In this document: positions 9,332-19,051 of the stretch, one piece after another
Layout: every line of letters starts with the position of its first letter
Numbering within the stretch: position 1 is the stretch's first letter
Assembly: GCF_001423525.1 (NCBI RefSeq)
Contig: NZ_LMOI01000001.1
Span: forward strand, 434,001 to 498,000
DNA: 64,000 bases
From: Arthrobacter sp. Leaf137
Lineage (GTDB): Bacteria > Actinomycetota > Actinomycetes > Actinomycetales > Micrococcaceae
Direction: 5' to 3'
Made by a program: the position numbers and the translations under genes
The notes under the pieces: generated by a model
The model's input: the letters and a program-made list of their open reading frames with translations, nothing else
Database searches by the model: none
Told to the model about the DNA's origin: nothing

Positions 9332-10702
9332 CTAAAGATACCCGTCCACGATGGCGGCGGCGATTTCCTTGTACGCCCGGCGCGTTTCCGGCTTGAGTAC
9401 GTCTAGGGTCACCAGGTCACCGTCTGCAACGCCACGGTCGTGGGGGACCGCGATGAGCTGGCGGCAAATACCCGACAGGTGTTCCTCGATGGCGTCCTTG
9501 TCCACGCGGGACGAAACCTCGTCCTTGTCGGTAATCACGACGATGGCGTTCCGGGCCAGGTCCTCATACCCGTGGCCGGCCAGCCATTGCAGCGTGCTGC
9601 GCGCACGCTTCGCACCTGACACCGCGTAGCCGGCGGCGATGACAAGATTGTCCGCCGACTGCAGGATCCCGCTCATCGCGTTGTGCGTCACACCGGTGCC
9701 GCAGTCGGTCAGCGCCACGGAGTAGTAGCCGGAGATGAGTTTGCGGATCCGCAGGTACTCCTCAGCGGTGAGCGAGTCCGAGACTTCCGGGTCCTGCTCA
9801 CCCGCGATCAGGTGAAGCCGGCCGGCATGGTGCATATAGCGGGCCAGCGCGGTCAGAGAGTCTATCGACTCTATATTCTCGAGCAGGTCTGTGATGGTCC
9901 GGGGGCTCGCCTGCTGGTAAATTCCCTCGCCCAGGGCGCGCTCCACGAGGTCGCCAGAGTCCGGATTGGCATCAATCGCACATGGGGCATCGCCACGGAA
10001 TTCGGCAAGGGTGAGGCCTACGCCGACGGTGGTGGACGTCTTGCCGATGCCCCCCTTGAGGCTCAGGATGGCGGTGTTGTAGCTGCCTTGGAGCTGCCGT
10101 GAAATACGGCGGGCCAGTTCATCTTCCTGGCGCTGCTTGGGCCCCGGCCCCATGTTCCAGGAACCCCCGGTCAGCTTGTACATGGCGCCGCGGAAACCGC
10201 CCACGGGCCGCGGCTTCTGCTCCTTAACAAACAGTCCAGGCGAGCTGATGAAGTCAGGCGCAGGAATGTCTGCGATGGCGTCAGCCACCGTTGGCCGGCT
10301 TCGACGGAAAGACGGAGTCTCAGCTGCAACGTCTGATGTCGGTACGGAATCGTCCTGAGCGGCTTCAGCGGCTGACGCGCCACTGGGCACAGCGGATATG
10401 GGAGCCTCCAACTGGGCTGGGGACTTCGCGGAAACCGGTGGTCGTGTCGGGGCTGCAGGGCCCGGCATGGCTGGCTTAGCTGCGTCGGCCGCGGCTGCCG
10501 CTTCCGCCCAGGACGAGCGGCGCGTGGCCGGCCCTCCGGCGTCGTTCTTGCGAGGCGTGTTGGGGGTTACGGCTGGCATGGTTCCTGTCCAGGCATCCTC
10601 AAGCGAGCCATCGGCGCGACGGATGTCGCGTCGTCGGCGCAGCTGCGGCTGCCCTGCATCTTCTGCTGGGGCGCCTGCATTCTGATCCGCCGGTGTTGGC
10701 AT
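9332..10702 (-). CDS. MinD/ParA-like ATPase, EspI-like
   Basis: A 456-residue protein. The first about 200 residues are disordered and rich in Pro, Ala and Arg; the rest is a SIMIBI-class ATPase. The deviant Walker A reads LSLKGGIGKTSTT, the A'-like strand CAIDANPDSGDLVERAL and the B-like strand VALTDCGTGVTH. ATPases with a long disordered N-terminus of this kind (EspI type) occur beside ESX/type VII secretion loci, though none is visible here. A tiny membrane protein gene lies about 96 bases upstream on the same strand. The role could be positioning or secretion-linked energy control. Confidence 0.8.
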   Translation of the reverse strand: MPTPADQNAGAPAEDAGQPQLRRRRDIRRADGSLEDAWTGTMPAVTPNTPRKNDAGGPATRRSSWAEAAAAADAAKPAMPGPAAPTRPPVSAKSPAQLEAPISAVPSGASAAEAAQDDSVPTSDVAAETPSFRRSRPTVADAIADIPAPDFISSPGLFVKEQKPRPVGGFRGAMYKLTGGSWNMGPGPKQRQEDELARRISRQLQGSYNTAILSLKGGIGKTSTTVGVGLTLAEFRGDAPCAIDANPDSGDLVERALGEGIYQQASPRTITDLLENIESIDSLTALARYMHHAGRLHLIAGEQDPEVSDSLTAEEYLRIRKLISGYYSVALTDCGTGVTHNAMSGILQSADNLVIAAGYAVSGAKRARSTLQWLAGHGYEDLARNAIVVITDKDEVSSRVDKDAIEEHLSGICRQLIAVPHDRGVADGDLVTLDVLKPETRRAYKEIAAAIVDGYL

Positions 10703-10798
10703 GTCTGTCCCCCCGGACGCTCGGCAAACTGTTATGCAGCACTAGTTCAGAGAGTAAGTCTAAGTGCTGTGAACTGAATGCTCAGCCAGGCTGGCCAT

Positions 10799-10918
10799 TC
10801 AATGGAGCGCCAAAGCGGCTGCGACGACACCTACGGTAAGTACTGACAGAATGGCGAGAATGGTGTAGCCGACCCACTTGGGACGGCCTTTGTGTGGATT
10901 GATGTCGACATACGGCAT
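10799..10918 (-). CDS. Very small single-helix membrane protein (39 aa)
   Basis: The frame reads MPYVDINPHKGRPKWVGYT, followed by one strongly hydrophobic helix (ILAILSVLTVGVVAAALAL) and a stop. GAGG lies about 14 bases before the ATG, rather far; the frame stays open upstream, so a longer form from a GTG is possible. It precedes the MinD/EspI-like gene on the same strand and may be its membrane partner. Function unknown. Confidence 0.45.
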   Translation of the reverse strand: MPYVDINPHKGRPKWVGYTILAILSVLTVGVVAAALALH

Positions 10919-11383
10919 GTCAGCGCTGGTTACCTCGAGGTTGGTGACGGGCGGGGATGCGGAGCGCACGGCGCCGAAGGCGGAGCATCTGGTGTGAAAC
11001 AGCGATCGGAACCAACACGCTGCCTAATAGCACGGAAAGCCCTACTGCATAGTCCAAAAAAGCCACGGCACCCTCCATCGGCTACTGTTATCCACATAGA
11101 CATAACCACGTGTCAAGGAAATTGACAAATCACGTCAATGACGGTCCGGGTCCAACGGAACCACTCCGGAATCACCACGGGCCTGCTATGTCCTCAGTGG
11201 ACATATCTCAACCCATGCTGGAGGCACGACGGCCGTAGGGATTTGTGTTTCACATCCACCAGTACTGGGGGCTGCCGCACATCGCGGACATGAATCAACG
11301 CCGTCATCGAAGTAGGTGCCACACTCCTGCACCAAGTACCTTCGTCATACCAAATAGGTACTCATTAAGGCACAAATGAAGTA
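10919..11383. other. Intergenic region without a supported gene
   Basis: About 465 bases between the small membrane protein and the tail-fibre-like gene. Short frames on either strand have no ribosome binding site or recognisable protein pattern. It must hold the promoters of both flanking genes, but I cannot place -35/-10 boxes with confidence. Confidence 0.4.
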
Positions 11384-13003
11384 ATGCCCACTGTGGCTTG
11401 TGCACGGATGACAATCTTTACTTTCGGTATGGACAGAACAGCAAGGGATGGACGCAGCGATCCGTCCTGCATTGAGGCCCCTGTGGGACGCCGGGGTCTC
11501 CTTCGATTTGGAACCTTGGTCTCCACCCTGACTGGCGCTTCGGCGCTCTCAGTCCTCGGGGCCAAATCGGCTCAAGCAGCAACCGGCGATAAGGGCACGC
11601 CGAATTCATATGTGCCCATAGCCGAAAAAGGTGCACCGTCGGGGGTGGCGACTCTAGATGAATCCGCCAAGATCCTCAGCACACAGGTTCCCGATTTGTC
11701 CGCCAGCTACGCACCCAGAGCCAGCACAACTGGCGGCGTAAAAGTCGTCGGCGATCAGGGCTTGAACAGCTACCAGTACCGCGGAGCTAATCCTGTGGCA
11801 GGTCCCCCAACTACAGGCACTTATGACTTCGGGGATCTAGTCCGTGACTCTAATGCACAAAACTGGGTATGTGTCACATCCGGTACACCAGGCGTTTGGA
11901 ATCCAGCAAATCCCGGCTTCACTGGGCAGGTGCCCACGACTTTCGGAGATCGATACGCCCAAGTCAGCAATGCCGGCAATCCAGTCCTATGCAGCGGAAC
12001 ACCATTCACATTGCCTGTAACGAATACTCGCAACTTCCCGACTGCAGGGAAAGTTATCATCGGAACAGCCAAACCCCGGGGCAACGGCGCTCCCGTGCAC
12101 TTATCGGTCAGTTACACCGGCGTCACAGCTTCATCTTTTACAGGCTGCACTATTACAGGAGCAGATACCTATGTTCCAGACGCAGAGGACATATGGTATG
12201 GGAAAAGCGACTTGCGGGGCGGGGCACTCACAGTCGCAAACCAAATAATTGCAACGAGTGGTAGCGACAGCAGACCCCATGACCTTGTTCTCGTTGCCGC
12301 CTACGACACCTCGCCCGATCATGCTCTAGGGGACTATGACATAGTCCTCACCCGCCAGGCAGGATCATATGGAGTGGTGCAACTGGATATGCCCGTGCGA
12401 ACAAATTTGGATGTTTCATTTGGCGATTCCTCAAACAACCGACTAATGACCATATCGGGCGGAAATGCCAGATCGGGAGACCAGGGAATACCGACAATCC
12501 CAAACCAGTCCATAGCCTTCGCCGCAACCCTAGTTGGCGATCAAGGAGTGAACCAGAATTTCGTCTATAAGAACAGATCTACGTCAAGCCAGTATATTTT
12601 CCAAAGATCAGACGGATCAAAGCTGTTCTATTTTCAGGACGCAGGGCCAACGATTGCGAATACAGCTCTTATAAACTTTGCATCATCGAACGGATCCGGA
12701 TTCGCATATCTCACAATGACCGCGGGAAATACCCTCTCATGCACCATAGGAGCTGGCGGTGCCCGGTGGATGAATAACGCCTTCACGCGCCAGATCCTCA
12801 CCCTATCTAACAGCGGCTCCCTCATTCTGGGACCCACGCTTGCCCTGAATGCCATAGACGGCTTCCCATACATACCAGCCGGTCTTGGATCCCCGACCGG
12901 AACACCTACGCCTCAGGCGGGACATGTGCCCCTTTTCTACGACACAGCCAACCATAAGCTCTGGGTTTTCGACGGCACATGGAGAGGAACAGTACTTACA
13001 TGA
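11384..13003 (+). CDS. Tat-exported tail-fibre-like surface protein
   Basis: Up to 539 residues; alternative starts at 11408 and 11429 are equally possible because none has a clear ribosome binding site. A twin-arginine signal is visible (GRRGLLRFGTL, then a hydrophobic stretch ending AKSAQAA). The rest is low in charge and rich in Gly, Ser, Thr and Asn, with beta-repeat character. The C-terminus (GHVPLFYDTANHKLWVFDGTWRG) is a pattern common at the ends of phage tail fibres and host-specificity proteins. It is probably a secreted beta-helical protein that binds or modifies surface glycan. GC is lower than the chromosome. Confidence 0.7.
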   Translation: MPTVACARMTIFTFGMDRTARDGRSDPSCIEAPVGRRGLLRFGTLVSTLTGASALSVLGAKSAQAATGDKGTPNSYVPIAEKGAPSGVATLDESAKILSTQVPDLSASYAPRASTTGGVKVVGDQGLNSYQYRGANPVAGPPTTGTYDFGDLVRDSNAQNWVCVTSGTPGVWNPANPGFTGQVPTTFGDRYAQVSNAGNPVLCSGTPFTLPVTNTRNFPTAGKVIIGTAKPRGNGAPVHLSVSYTGVTASSFTGCTITGADTYVPDAEDIWYGKSDLRGGALTVANQIIATSGSDSRPHDLVLVAAYDTSPDHALGDYDIVLTRQAGSYGVVQLDMPVRTNLDVSFGDSSNNRLMTISGGNARSGDQGIPTIPNQSIAFAATLVGDQGVNQNFVYKNRSTSSQYIFQRSDGSKLFYFQDAGPTIANTALINFASSNGSGFAYLTMTAGNTLSCTIGAGGARWMNNAFTRQILTLSNSGSLILGPTLALNAIDGFPYIPAGLGSPTGTPTPQAGHVPLFYDTANHKLWVFDGTWRGTVLT

Positions 13004-13200
13004 GGTTACTCAAGGTCTTGGTCCAAGCAGTAATGGTCGAGGAAGTTGACGGATTTCTCCACGAACGGATTGCCCAGGCCATAACTATCCCAGCCTCGGA
13101 GTGGCGCCAGTTCGCTTCTGAAGGTGGGACGTTTGACCAGAACATTCAAAGTTTGTCACCCGGCTGGTTGCATCGCGACGAAGATAACAGTCCGTCATGA
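13000..13200 (+). CDS. Small conserved-looking hypothetical protein (66 aa)
   Basis: The ATG overlaps the stop of the preceding gene (ATGA), the classic sign of translational coupling. The product is soluble and charged (MVEEVDGFLHERIAQAI, PASEWRQFASEGGT). No domain is recognised. The tight coupling suggests it works with the exported tail-fibre-like protein, for example as a chaperone, but this is inference. Confidence 0.5.
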   Translation: MRLLKVLVQAVMVEEVDGFLHERIAQAITIPASEWRQFASEGGTFDQNIQSLSPGWLHRDEDNSPS

Positions 13201-13248
13201 GGCAACTCCACGACGCCCGCAGGCGTGCCGGGGCGGTAGTATGCGACC

Positions 13249-13743
13249 ATGAATCTCCCCAACCACTTAACACAGGACTTCCGCCTGGCTGGAACTGACG
13301 CATCAACGCCTCGCTTTTACACGGTCCGAGGCATCTCATTGGTCTTGTTCAGGCTGTCACAGTTCGCTGGGGCGAAACATCCGGTTCTTGGCGTAATGGT
13401 GAAGCAGATTAATCACGTCATCACTGGCGCCGATCTCGCCTGGCAAGCCGAGGCAGGAGCGGGGCTAAATCTGCTTCACCCGACCGGGGTGGTAATCGGC
13501 AAATTTGCGAGAATCGGAACCAACTGCAAAATCCAAGACGGCGTGACAATCGGAGGAAAAGGGGGCGAGGACGATGGTCACCCGCAGATTGGTGACGGCG
13601 TAACAATTGGATGCGGCGCTAAGCTTCTCGGTCCTATAGTGATCGGACGCGAAGCAACCATTGGTGCGAACGCCGTGGTGTTAAGAAGCGTGCCCGAGCA
13701 CTCGACAGCGGTGGGCGTGCCTGCCCGAACTATTAGCAGCTAG
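13249..13743 (+). CDS. Hexapeptide-repeat (CysE-like) acyltransferase
   Basis: A 164-residue protein whose second half is a left-handed beta-helix of hexapeptide repeats (GVVIGKFARIGTNCKIQDGV, IGDGVTIGCGAKLLG, IGREATIGANAVVL). A loop with HP and a GGKGGE turn resembles serine O-acetyltransferases. It lacks the long N-terminal helical domain of true CysE, as do the short versions in polysaccharide loci. It probably acetylates a sugar or lipid-linked intermediate, with acetyl-CoA as donor. It opens the exopolysaccharide region. Confidence 0.82.
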   Translation: MNLPNHLTQDFRLAGTDASTPRFYTVRGISLVLFRLSQFAGAKHPVLGVMVKQINHVITGADLAWQAEAGAGLNLLHPTGVVIGKFARIGTNCKIQDGVTIGGKGGEDDGHPQIGDGVTIGCGAKLLGPIVIGREATIGANAVVLRSVPEHSTAVGVPARTISS

Positions 13744-14091
13744 ACAAACAGACTCGGACGTACATTCAATTCGGAAGCAGGGGCAAGCAACACGCCTCCC
13801 GTAGTGTCTGAATCAGGCTCTATGGCGAAGGCTACTTAGCCCGCTGAATCGGAACCGCGAGACTACGTGCAGACGAGTCGACTCCGGACGATGCTAGCGA
13901 GCCCGTTGGCCCCTTCCACCCCATCATGTTGCCCAAGCTGACCGAAGCTGCTACGCGCGAGTTTCCCTCCCCGTGACGGCGGCGGGATCTCCCTTCCGCA
14001 TGCCGGTATAATTGGAACCACCGCATAAGTTTGCAGTTTCTGGTGGCGCGCCACGAGGCATATGCCAAACACTTACCCAGGGGGACCCAGC
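13744..14091. other. Intergenic leader of the exopolysaccharide kinase gene
   Basis: About 350 bases without a supported gene on either strand. Short frames here lack ribosome binding sites. It should carry the promoter for the Wzz/BY-kinase gene; I see no convincing operator. Confidence 0.4.
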
Positions 14092-15510
14092 GTGGATCTA
14101 CGCGACTATTTTCGGATACTGCGCCGCAATTGGATTTGGATAACAACTTTTTCACTGCTTGGTGTTCTCTTCGGAGGCGTAGCGTCCGTCCTTGTGCAGC
14201 CGACGTACACCTCCGATACCCAGCTGTTTGTCGCCATACAGAACTCGGGTTCAGTCCAGGAGCTGCAGCAGGGAAACACCTTTAGTCAGGCGCGGGTACA
14301 GTCCTATGTTCGGACTGTATCTACACCGTTGGTCCTGCAACCCGCAATTGACCGCCTTGGTTTGGAGACTGCTCCGGCGGAACTTGCAACGCGCGTCAAG
14401 GCAAGCACCGATTTAGACACGGTAATTATCAACATCGCTGTCTCCGATTCATCGGCAGTCCGAGCAGCCGCTACGGCCGAAGCTGTGGCCAGTAGTTTGA
14501 TTGAGGCGATTGAAAACCTGGAAAGGCCTAAGACAGGAGGTGCTTCTCCGGTCAAGCTCTCAATAGTCAAGCCTGCAGAGGCTCCCCTGTCACCGTCCGC
14601 CCCGAACACCAAGCTGAACCTCACACTCGGGCTAATTCTTGGACTGCTACTCGGCTGCGTCGTTGCCGTGCTGCGAACGCTGCTGGATTACCGAATCCGG
14701 AGTGAATCCGACCTCCGCAAGGTAACCGAAGCGCCTTTGCTTGGTGGCATCACTTTCGATCAGGATGCCGCCAAACAGCCGCTATTGACTCAGGTTGCCG
14801 CTCACAGTCCAAGGGCGGAGTCGTTCCGGCAACTGCGTACCAATCTGCAGTTTGCAAACATCTCAGGAAACGCCAAGACGATGCTGGTTACATCCTCCCT
14901 GCCCGGTGAGGGTAAAAGCACTACGGCCACAAATTTGGCCATTTCACTGGCACAGGCCGGCCAAACCGTCTGCCTCATCGATGCGGACCTACGCCGACCT
15001 ATGGTGGACGATTACCTTGGCCTCGAACGCAACGCAGGCCTCACGACTGCGCTGGTTGGAGCTGCAGATGTCAATGACCTGCTCCAGCCATGGGGTGACA
15101 ACAATTTGTTCGTTCTAACGTCTGGGCGAATTCCGCCGAATCCGAGTGAGCTGCTCGGATCCGAGGAAATGAAGTCCCTGGTAGAACGGTTGGAAGATGT
15201 CTTCGACACCGTGGTCATAGACGCTCCCCCGCTGTTGCCAGTAACCGACGCTGCTGTCCTTAGCCAGCACGTAGGAGGCGTTGCCGTCGTAGTCGGTACC
15301 CAGAAAGTTAAACTGCAGGAGCTTGAGAAGGCACTGCAAGCTCTTGAGATGGTGAACGCGCGGCTACTCGGTGTTGTCATGAACCGCATTCCGGCCAAGG
15401 GCCCAGACTCCTACGGCTATGGCTACGGTTACTACTCCTCTAGCGACGGCATGGAGTCCCCCGTCAACATAAAGCGGAAATCGACAGCAGGAAAAGGGTC
15501 GGCTCGCTAA
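14092..15510 (+). CDS. Polysaccharide co-polymerase / bacterial tyrosine kinase (Wzz-Wzc type)
   Basis: A 472-residue protein starting at a GTG preceded by AGGGGGA. It has a Wzz domain with two membrane helices (about 18-38 and 180-200; between them an extracytoplasmic part ending PSAPNTKLNLTLG). The cytoplasmic BY-kinase has Walker A at about 268-276 (SLPGEGKST), Walker A' (CLIDADLRRP) and Walker B (VVIDAPPLLPVTD). The C-terminal YGYGYGYYSSS is the autophosphorylated Tyr cluster. Such proteins control chain length and export of capsule or exopolysaccharide. A second homologue lies at 32678-34243. Confidence 0.92.
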   Translation: MDLRDYFRILRRNWIWITTFSLLGVLFGGVASVLVQPTYTSDTQLFVAIQNSGSVQELQQGNTFSQARVQSYVRTVSTPLVLQPAIDRLGLETAPAELATRVKASTDLDTVIINIAVSDSSAVRAAATAEAVASSLIEAIENLERPKTGGASPVKLSIVKPAEAPLSPSAPNTKLNLTLGLILGLLLGCVVAVLRTLLDYRIRSESDLRKVTEAPLLGGITFDQDAAKQPLLTQVAAHSPRAESFRQLRTNLQFANISGNAKTMLVTSSLPGEGKSTTATNLAISLAQAGQTVCLIDADLRRPMVDDYLGLERNAGLTTALVGAADVNDLLQPWGDNNLFVLTSGRIPPNPSELLGSEEMKSLVERLEDVFDTVVIDAPPLLPVTDAAVLSQHVGGVAVVVGTQKVKLQELEKALQALEMVNARLLGVVMNRIPAKGPDSYGYGYGYYSSSDGMESPVNIKRKSTAGKGSAR

Positions 15511-15576
15511 AGCCCTTTAGCAGCCTTCGTATAACCGCAATCCCGCCTCGGCAGGATAATCTTGGAAGGACCTCGC

Positions 15577-16860
15577 TTGTCTTCGTTGATCCGGGCTAAT
15601 TCCTTGGCCAAACGGCGATCCTTCACGATGGAGCGAGTTCTTGCGTTCGCTGTTATCGCATCAATACCCGTGGGACCGATTCTGAGCGTCGGAATATCGG
15701 GGCGTGGCGCACACGTGTCACTTGCACAATTACTATCGCTGATCCTTCTAATTCATCTACTTTTTTCAAAGTTGGCTTCATTCGGCCACCTGAAATCTGG
15801 GTTCGGCATCACCGCCGCGTTGTCATTAACCATGGGCCCGCCCTTGGTGCTGGCTACTGATATGGCGCCAGCGGCAGTGGCCTATTTCAATTATGCAACG
15901 GGGGTGATTGGCGGAATTGCAGTTGGCTACGTGTGGTCCCGCGCATCAATAAATCGCCTGGGCCTCGTAGACTTGGGTCTAGTGGTCTTTCTGGTTGCAG
16001 GTGGGGGACAACTCATAGTGAGTTATCTTTCTGCCTCTTCTGTCAACGCCCTCCACCAAAATGCCCAGACCCCGTGGGGGAATTCCAACTACGCCGCGGC
16101 TTGCCTAGTGGTGGGATCTTTCGTTCTTTTATCAAGAGGTATCGAGACTCGCAGGGTCCTACTACTGCTGATACCAGTTCTGGTTGCCGTAATCGCCGCG
16201 CTATTGACTCTTTCGCGAGGCGCAGCCATATCCCTGGCGGTAGGTCTCGCCGTGCTTCTCTGGACTGGCGGCAGAGAAGCGTGGCAGAAGGCTGCTTTTA
16301 GGCTATCGTCTGTTGTCTTGCCATTTCTGGCCTATTTCATCCTGAATCAGGTTGAGGATCTCAGATATCAGGGGTCATCTCATGCAAACTCCAACATCGA
16401 GTCGCGATTTATCTTGTTTGATGCTGCATGGCGTGACTTTTTAAGCTCGCCCATCATTGGAAATGGCTGGGTTTCGTTTCGCGAAATCTCAGCCTCTGCA
16501 GTGGAAGAGCAGTCCTTTGCTCACAATCTATTTTTATCTTTTCTGCAAATTGGTGGAGTAGTATTCGGACTATCTTCTGTCATTATTGTTCTTACACTGA
16601 TGGTCCTTGCGATACGCAGGAACTGGCTTATTGCGCCAGCAGTCGCCGCTGCATTCACCATATCGATGAGTGACCCTTTTTTTGAAAGTACTGTGGCCAA
16701 CCTTTTGGTTCTGTCTGTAATTTTTCTCACTCTCGGCCGAATTGGCGCGAACCCGGTCCTTGCTAACGAAGTTCAGCTCTCTCCAAATTCGTCAAAGAAC
16801 TTGAGGACCTACTTTCCCGGGCCGCATCTCAGGCCAACCAGAGCCGTCAAGCAGCGCTAG
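15577..16860 (+). CDS. O-antigen ligase/Wzy-like polysaccharide polymerase
   Basis: About 427 residues with some ten to twelve membrane helices and one larger outer loop (about 240-300, RYQGSSHANSNIESR ... NGWVSFREISASAVEEQ). This is the topology of Wzy polymerases and O-antigen ligases, which join lipid-linked repeat units on the outer face of the membrane. The TTG at 15577 was preferred because GGAAGG lies 7 bases upstream. Sequence identity among these proteins is low, so polymerase and ligase cannot be told apart. It lies directly downstream of the BY-kinase. Confidence 0.8.
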   Translation: MSSLIRANSLAKRRSFTMERVLAFAVIASIPVGPILSVGISGRGAHVSLAQLLSLILLIHLLFSKLASFGHLKSGFGITAALSLTMGPPLVLATDMAPAAVAYFNYATGVIGGIAVGYVWSRASINRLGLVDLGLVVFLVAGGGQLIVSYLSASSVNALHQNAQTPWGNSNYAAACLVVGSFVLLSRGIETRRVLLLLIPVLVAVIAALLTLSRGAAISLAVGLAVLLWTGGREAWQKAAFRLSSVVLPFLAYFILNQVEDLRYQGSSHANSNIESRFILFDAAWRDFLSSPIIGNGWVSFREISASAVEEQSFAHNLFLSFLQIGGVVFGLSSVIIVLTLMVLAIRRNWLIAPAVAAAFTISMSDPFFESTVANLLVLSVIFLTLGRIGANPVLANEVQLSPNSSKNLRTYFPGPHLRPTRAVKQR

Positions 16861-16983
16861 CCTCCGAGCCCCTACGCACTTAGGACCTGGAGAATCCCTT
16901 CCTGCGGGGCCGGATCTTCTCCTCTCCAGAGGTCTTCGAGAACTAACTCGGCCGGTGGCTGCCAAAGGCCAACTCCCGGGCCG

Positions 16984-18268
16984 TCAGGCGGATCGGCGCG
17001 CGCCCATCGGACGTGTTTCAAAGCAGACAAAGCGGCTCTTCGCGGATCGTGGGGAAATGAATTTGGTGGAGGTGTTGTTGACCTCGACCTTGCCGGTAGT
17101 TGCGCCGGTGACGATGTTCACTTCAGTCTCTTTCCATCGACAGACCGTGCGGTAGAGCCTGTTCGTCTCAGGTCGTGCTGCTGCCTTTACGAGTTCTTCG
17201 AGGAGTTCCTTGGCTTCCAGGGAACTGGGGTACACAAGGTGGCTAAGCTGTACCTTTACCTTCCAGACGGCCTGAAGGTGCCTGTTGTATGGTCCAAGGT
17301 GAATACTTCCTCGGGACGGAGGGCGGCCCGGCAGTTGAGGTTATCGACCCCCACGCAGCAGGAGCATGTGGTGGGCCCACGTCTTGTCGATGGCTCTGCC
17401 GCGGCGGCCCATTGACCTGCTAGGAGAGGTTCTGCCGGGTCTCTGTCTTGGCCTGGCTGGCCAGTGAGATCAAATGGAAGTGATCGACCGCGACAGCAGT
17501 GCGTGGAAGCCACATCCGCAGTGCCTCCCGGAATGCCGCGGAGAGGTCGATCACGACGACCTGCACGGTCAGCCGCCACTCCAGCGGGCGAACAACCAGT
17601 CCTCGACGCCCTTGTGATCGCGGCCGTCGACCACACCGAGGACCTCATCGGTGTCCAAGTCAACGATCGTTGTCATCCCGGTTCGCGAACGGAGTCCAAG
17701 CCTTCGTTCCCGGGTCCTGGAACTAGCGCACGGACCGGAACCGGTGCTCGTCGTGGCCCAGCATTCTTGCCCACGTCGCGCAGTTTCAGGAGATAGGCCT
17801 CGGTCACCGCCGCGCGAACCATCCACCAAGACACGGCGAAGCCGGCAGCTGTATCAGATAGGGCCCCGCCGGAGCGGATGCCTGCGTCCACGAGCTGGCC
17901 CCGAAGCCGGTGGTGGAGCGGGCACGGAGCGGGACCTGGGGCATGGATTCAAATTAGGAGAGGCCGTCACACGCTGGCCCCTCGCAGTACCAGCGGTACT
18001 TGGACGACAACGCCTCCACCGTGCCGGGGACAGGACTATCACGGAGCCGTTGGAAGCGCCGCTCTTACACCGGGAAGCAATGCACCCAGCTCGGGCAGCC
18101 CGGTAGCAGCTCAGGCTCGACTATGACCTGCCGCCGGCCGGCACTGATGGTAGTGGAAATGACGCGGTAGTCGTGCAGGTTGAAGAAAATGGTGGCAGCG
18201 TCGGCTGCGACCCCGGTAGGCTCGATGAAAGGCTCGTGGTCCTGTTCCAGGTTGAATGCTAGACACAC
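16984..18268 (-). mobile_element. ISL3-family transposase, decayed remnant
   Basis: Read on the minus strand, pieces in changing frames follow the ISL3 order: an N-terminus (FNLHDYRVISTTI, VIVEPELLPGCPSW), a middle DDE part (MTTIVDLDTDEVLGVVDGRD, then VVVIDLSAAFREALRMWLPR) and a C-terminal part (TVCRWKETEVNIVTGATTG, KVEVNN). Several frameshifts and deletions make it inactive. GGCTCTTCGCGGATCGTGGGG at about 17035 looks like one terminal inverted repeat; I cannot find the partner. It splits the plus-strand and minus-strand halves of the polysaccharide locus and may mark a rearrangement point. Confidence 0.75.
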
Positions 18269-18398
18269 TCACTCCACGAGGGCCACGGACCCTCTTGTCT
18301 TCAATGACACGAATTCAATTCCCCATCAACCGCGAGGACCCAGTAATCCCACGGCACCCCCAGAGCACGCGTTCGTGCATGTCTTTAGTTCGTATTTT

Positions 18399-18995
18399 CT
18401 AGCTCTGAGCGTGGGAGATTTCTCCGTTGAGCCAGTCGGCGTTGTTAGCTACCTGATCGGCGCTCCAGGTCCACCACTGTGATTCCTCAATTCGTGCAAT
18501 GTTATCAGCGCCGAATCTTTCGCGAATGACGCGAGCAGGGTTTCCGCCTACAATCGAGTACGGCGCCACGTCCTTGGTTACGACAGCGCCAGCGGCTATA
18601 ACGGCACCCGCCCCTATTGAGACCCCACTAAGCACTAAGGCTCCGTGTCCGATCCATGCACCGTGACCTACTGAGATGTCACCCTTAGACGCTGGAAATC
18701 CGTCACCAGCGCCCTCGTCCAATAAGAGCCGTAGCCGAACAGGAAACGTGGTGACCCTATCCGTCGGATGGTTGCCCCCGAGGAGAAACGTTGCAGAAGA
18801 TGCAACGCTGCAGTAATTCCCGATGATAAGTCTCGTCGAGTCATCACCGGCATAAGTTACTACCGAAGGCGTGCCGTAGCTGCCCATTCCAACGATCACG
18901 CGACCGCTCCGAACCAGCCGAGAGTACGGTGACGCTCTCTTTTCTAGCGCTTTGTAGACTCGAGTTGGCGTTAGTTTCTTGCTCCAGATTTTCAT
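18399..18995 (-). CDS. CatB/MaT-type hexapeptide acetyltransferase
   Basis: A 198-residue protein with left-handed beta-helix repeats ([56 protein letters not shown]) and the typical C-terminal cap ([17 protein letters not shown]). It contains the GGNH loop with the catalytic His ([14 protein letters not shown]) seen in xenobiotic acetyltransferases. ATG 18995 has AGAAAGGA before it. In this context it most likely O- or N-acetylates a glycan sugar using acetyl-CoA. It is the last gene of the minus-strand polysaccharide operon. Confidence 0.87.
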   Translation of the reverse strand: MKIWSKKLTPTRVYKALEKRASPYSRLVRSGRVIVGMGSYGTPSVVTYAGDDSTRLIIGNYCSVASSATFLLGGNHPTDRVTTFPVRLRLLLDEGAGDGFPASKGDISVGHGAWIGHGALVLSGVSIGAGAVIAAGAVVTKDVAPYSIVGGNPARVIRERFGADNIARIEESQWWTWSADQVANNADWLNGEISHAQS

Positions 18996-19051
18996 GAACG
19001 TTCCTTTCTTAGAGTCTGTCAACGGCATCGGCCTCGCAAAAAAAGCTGCGA

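Noticed and set aside
9332..10918. Type VII secretion locus
   Set aside because: Only an EspI-like ATPase and a small membrane protein are present; no EccC, EccD or WXG100 genes.
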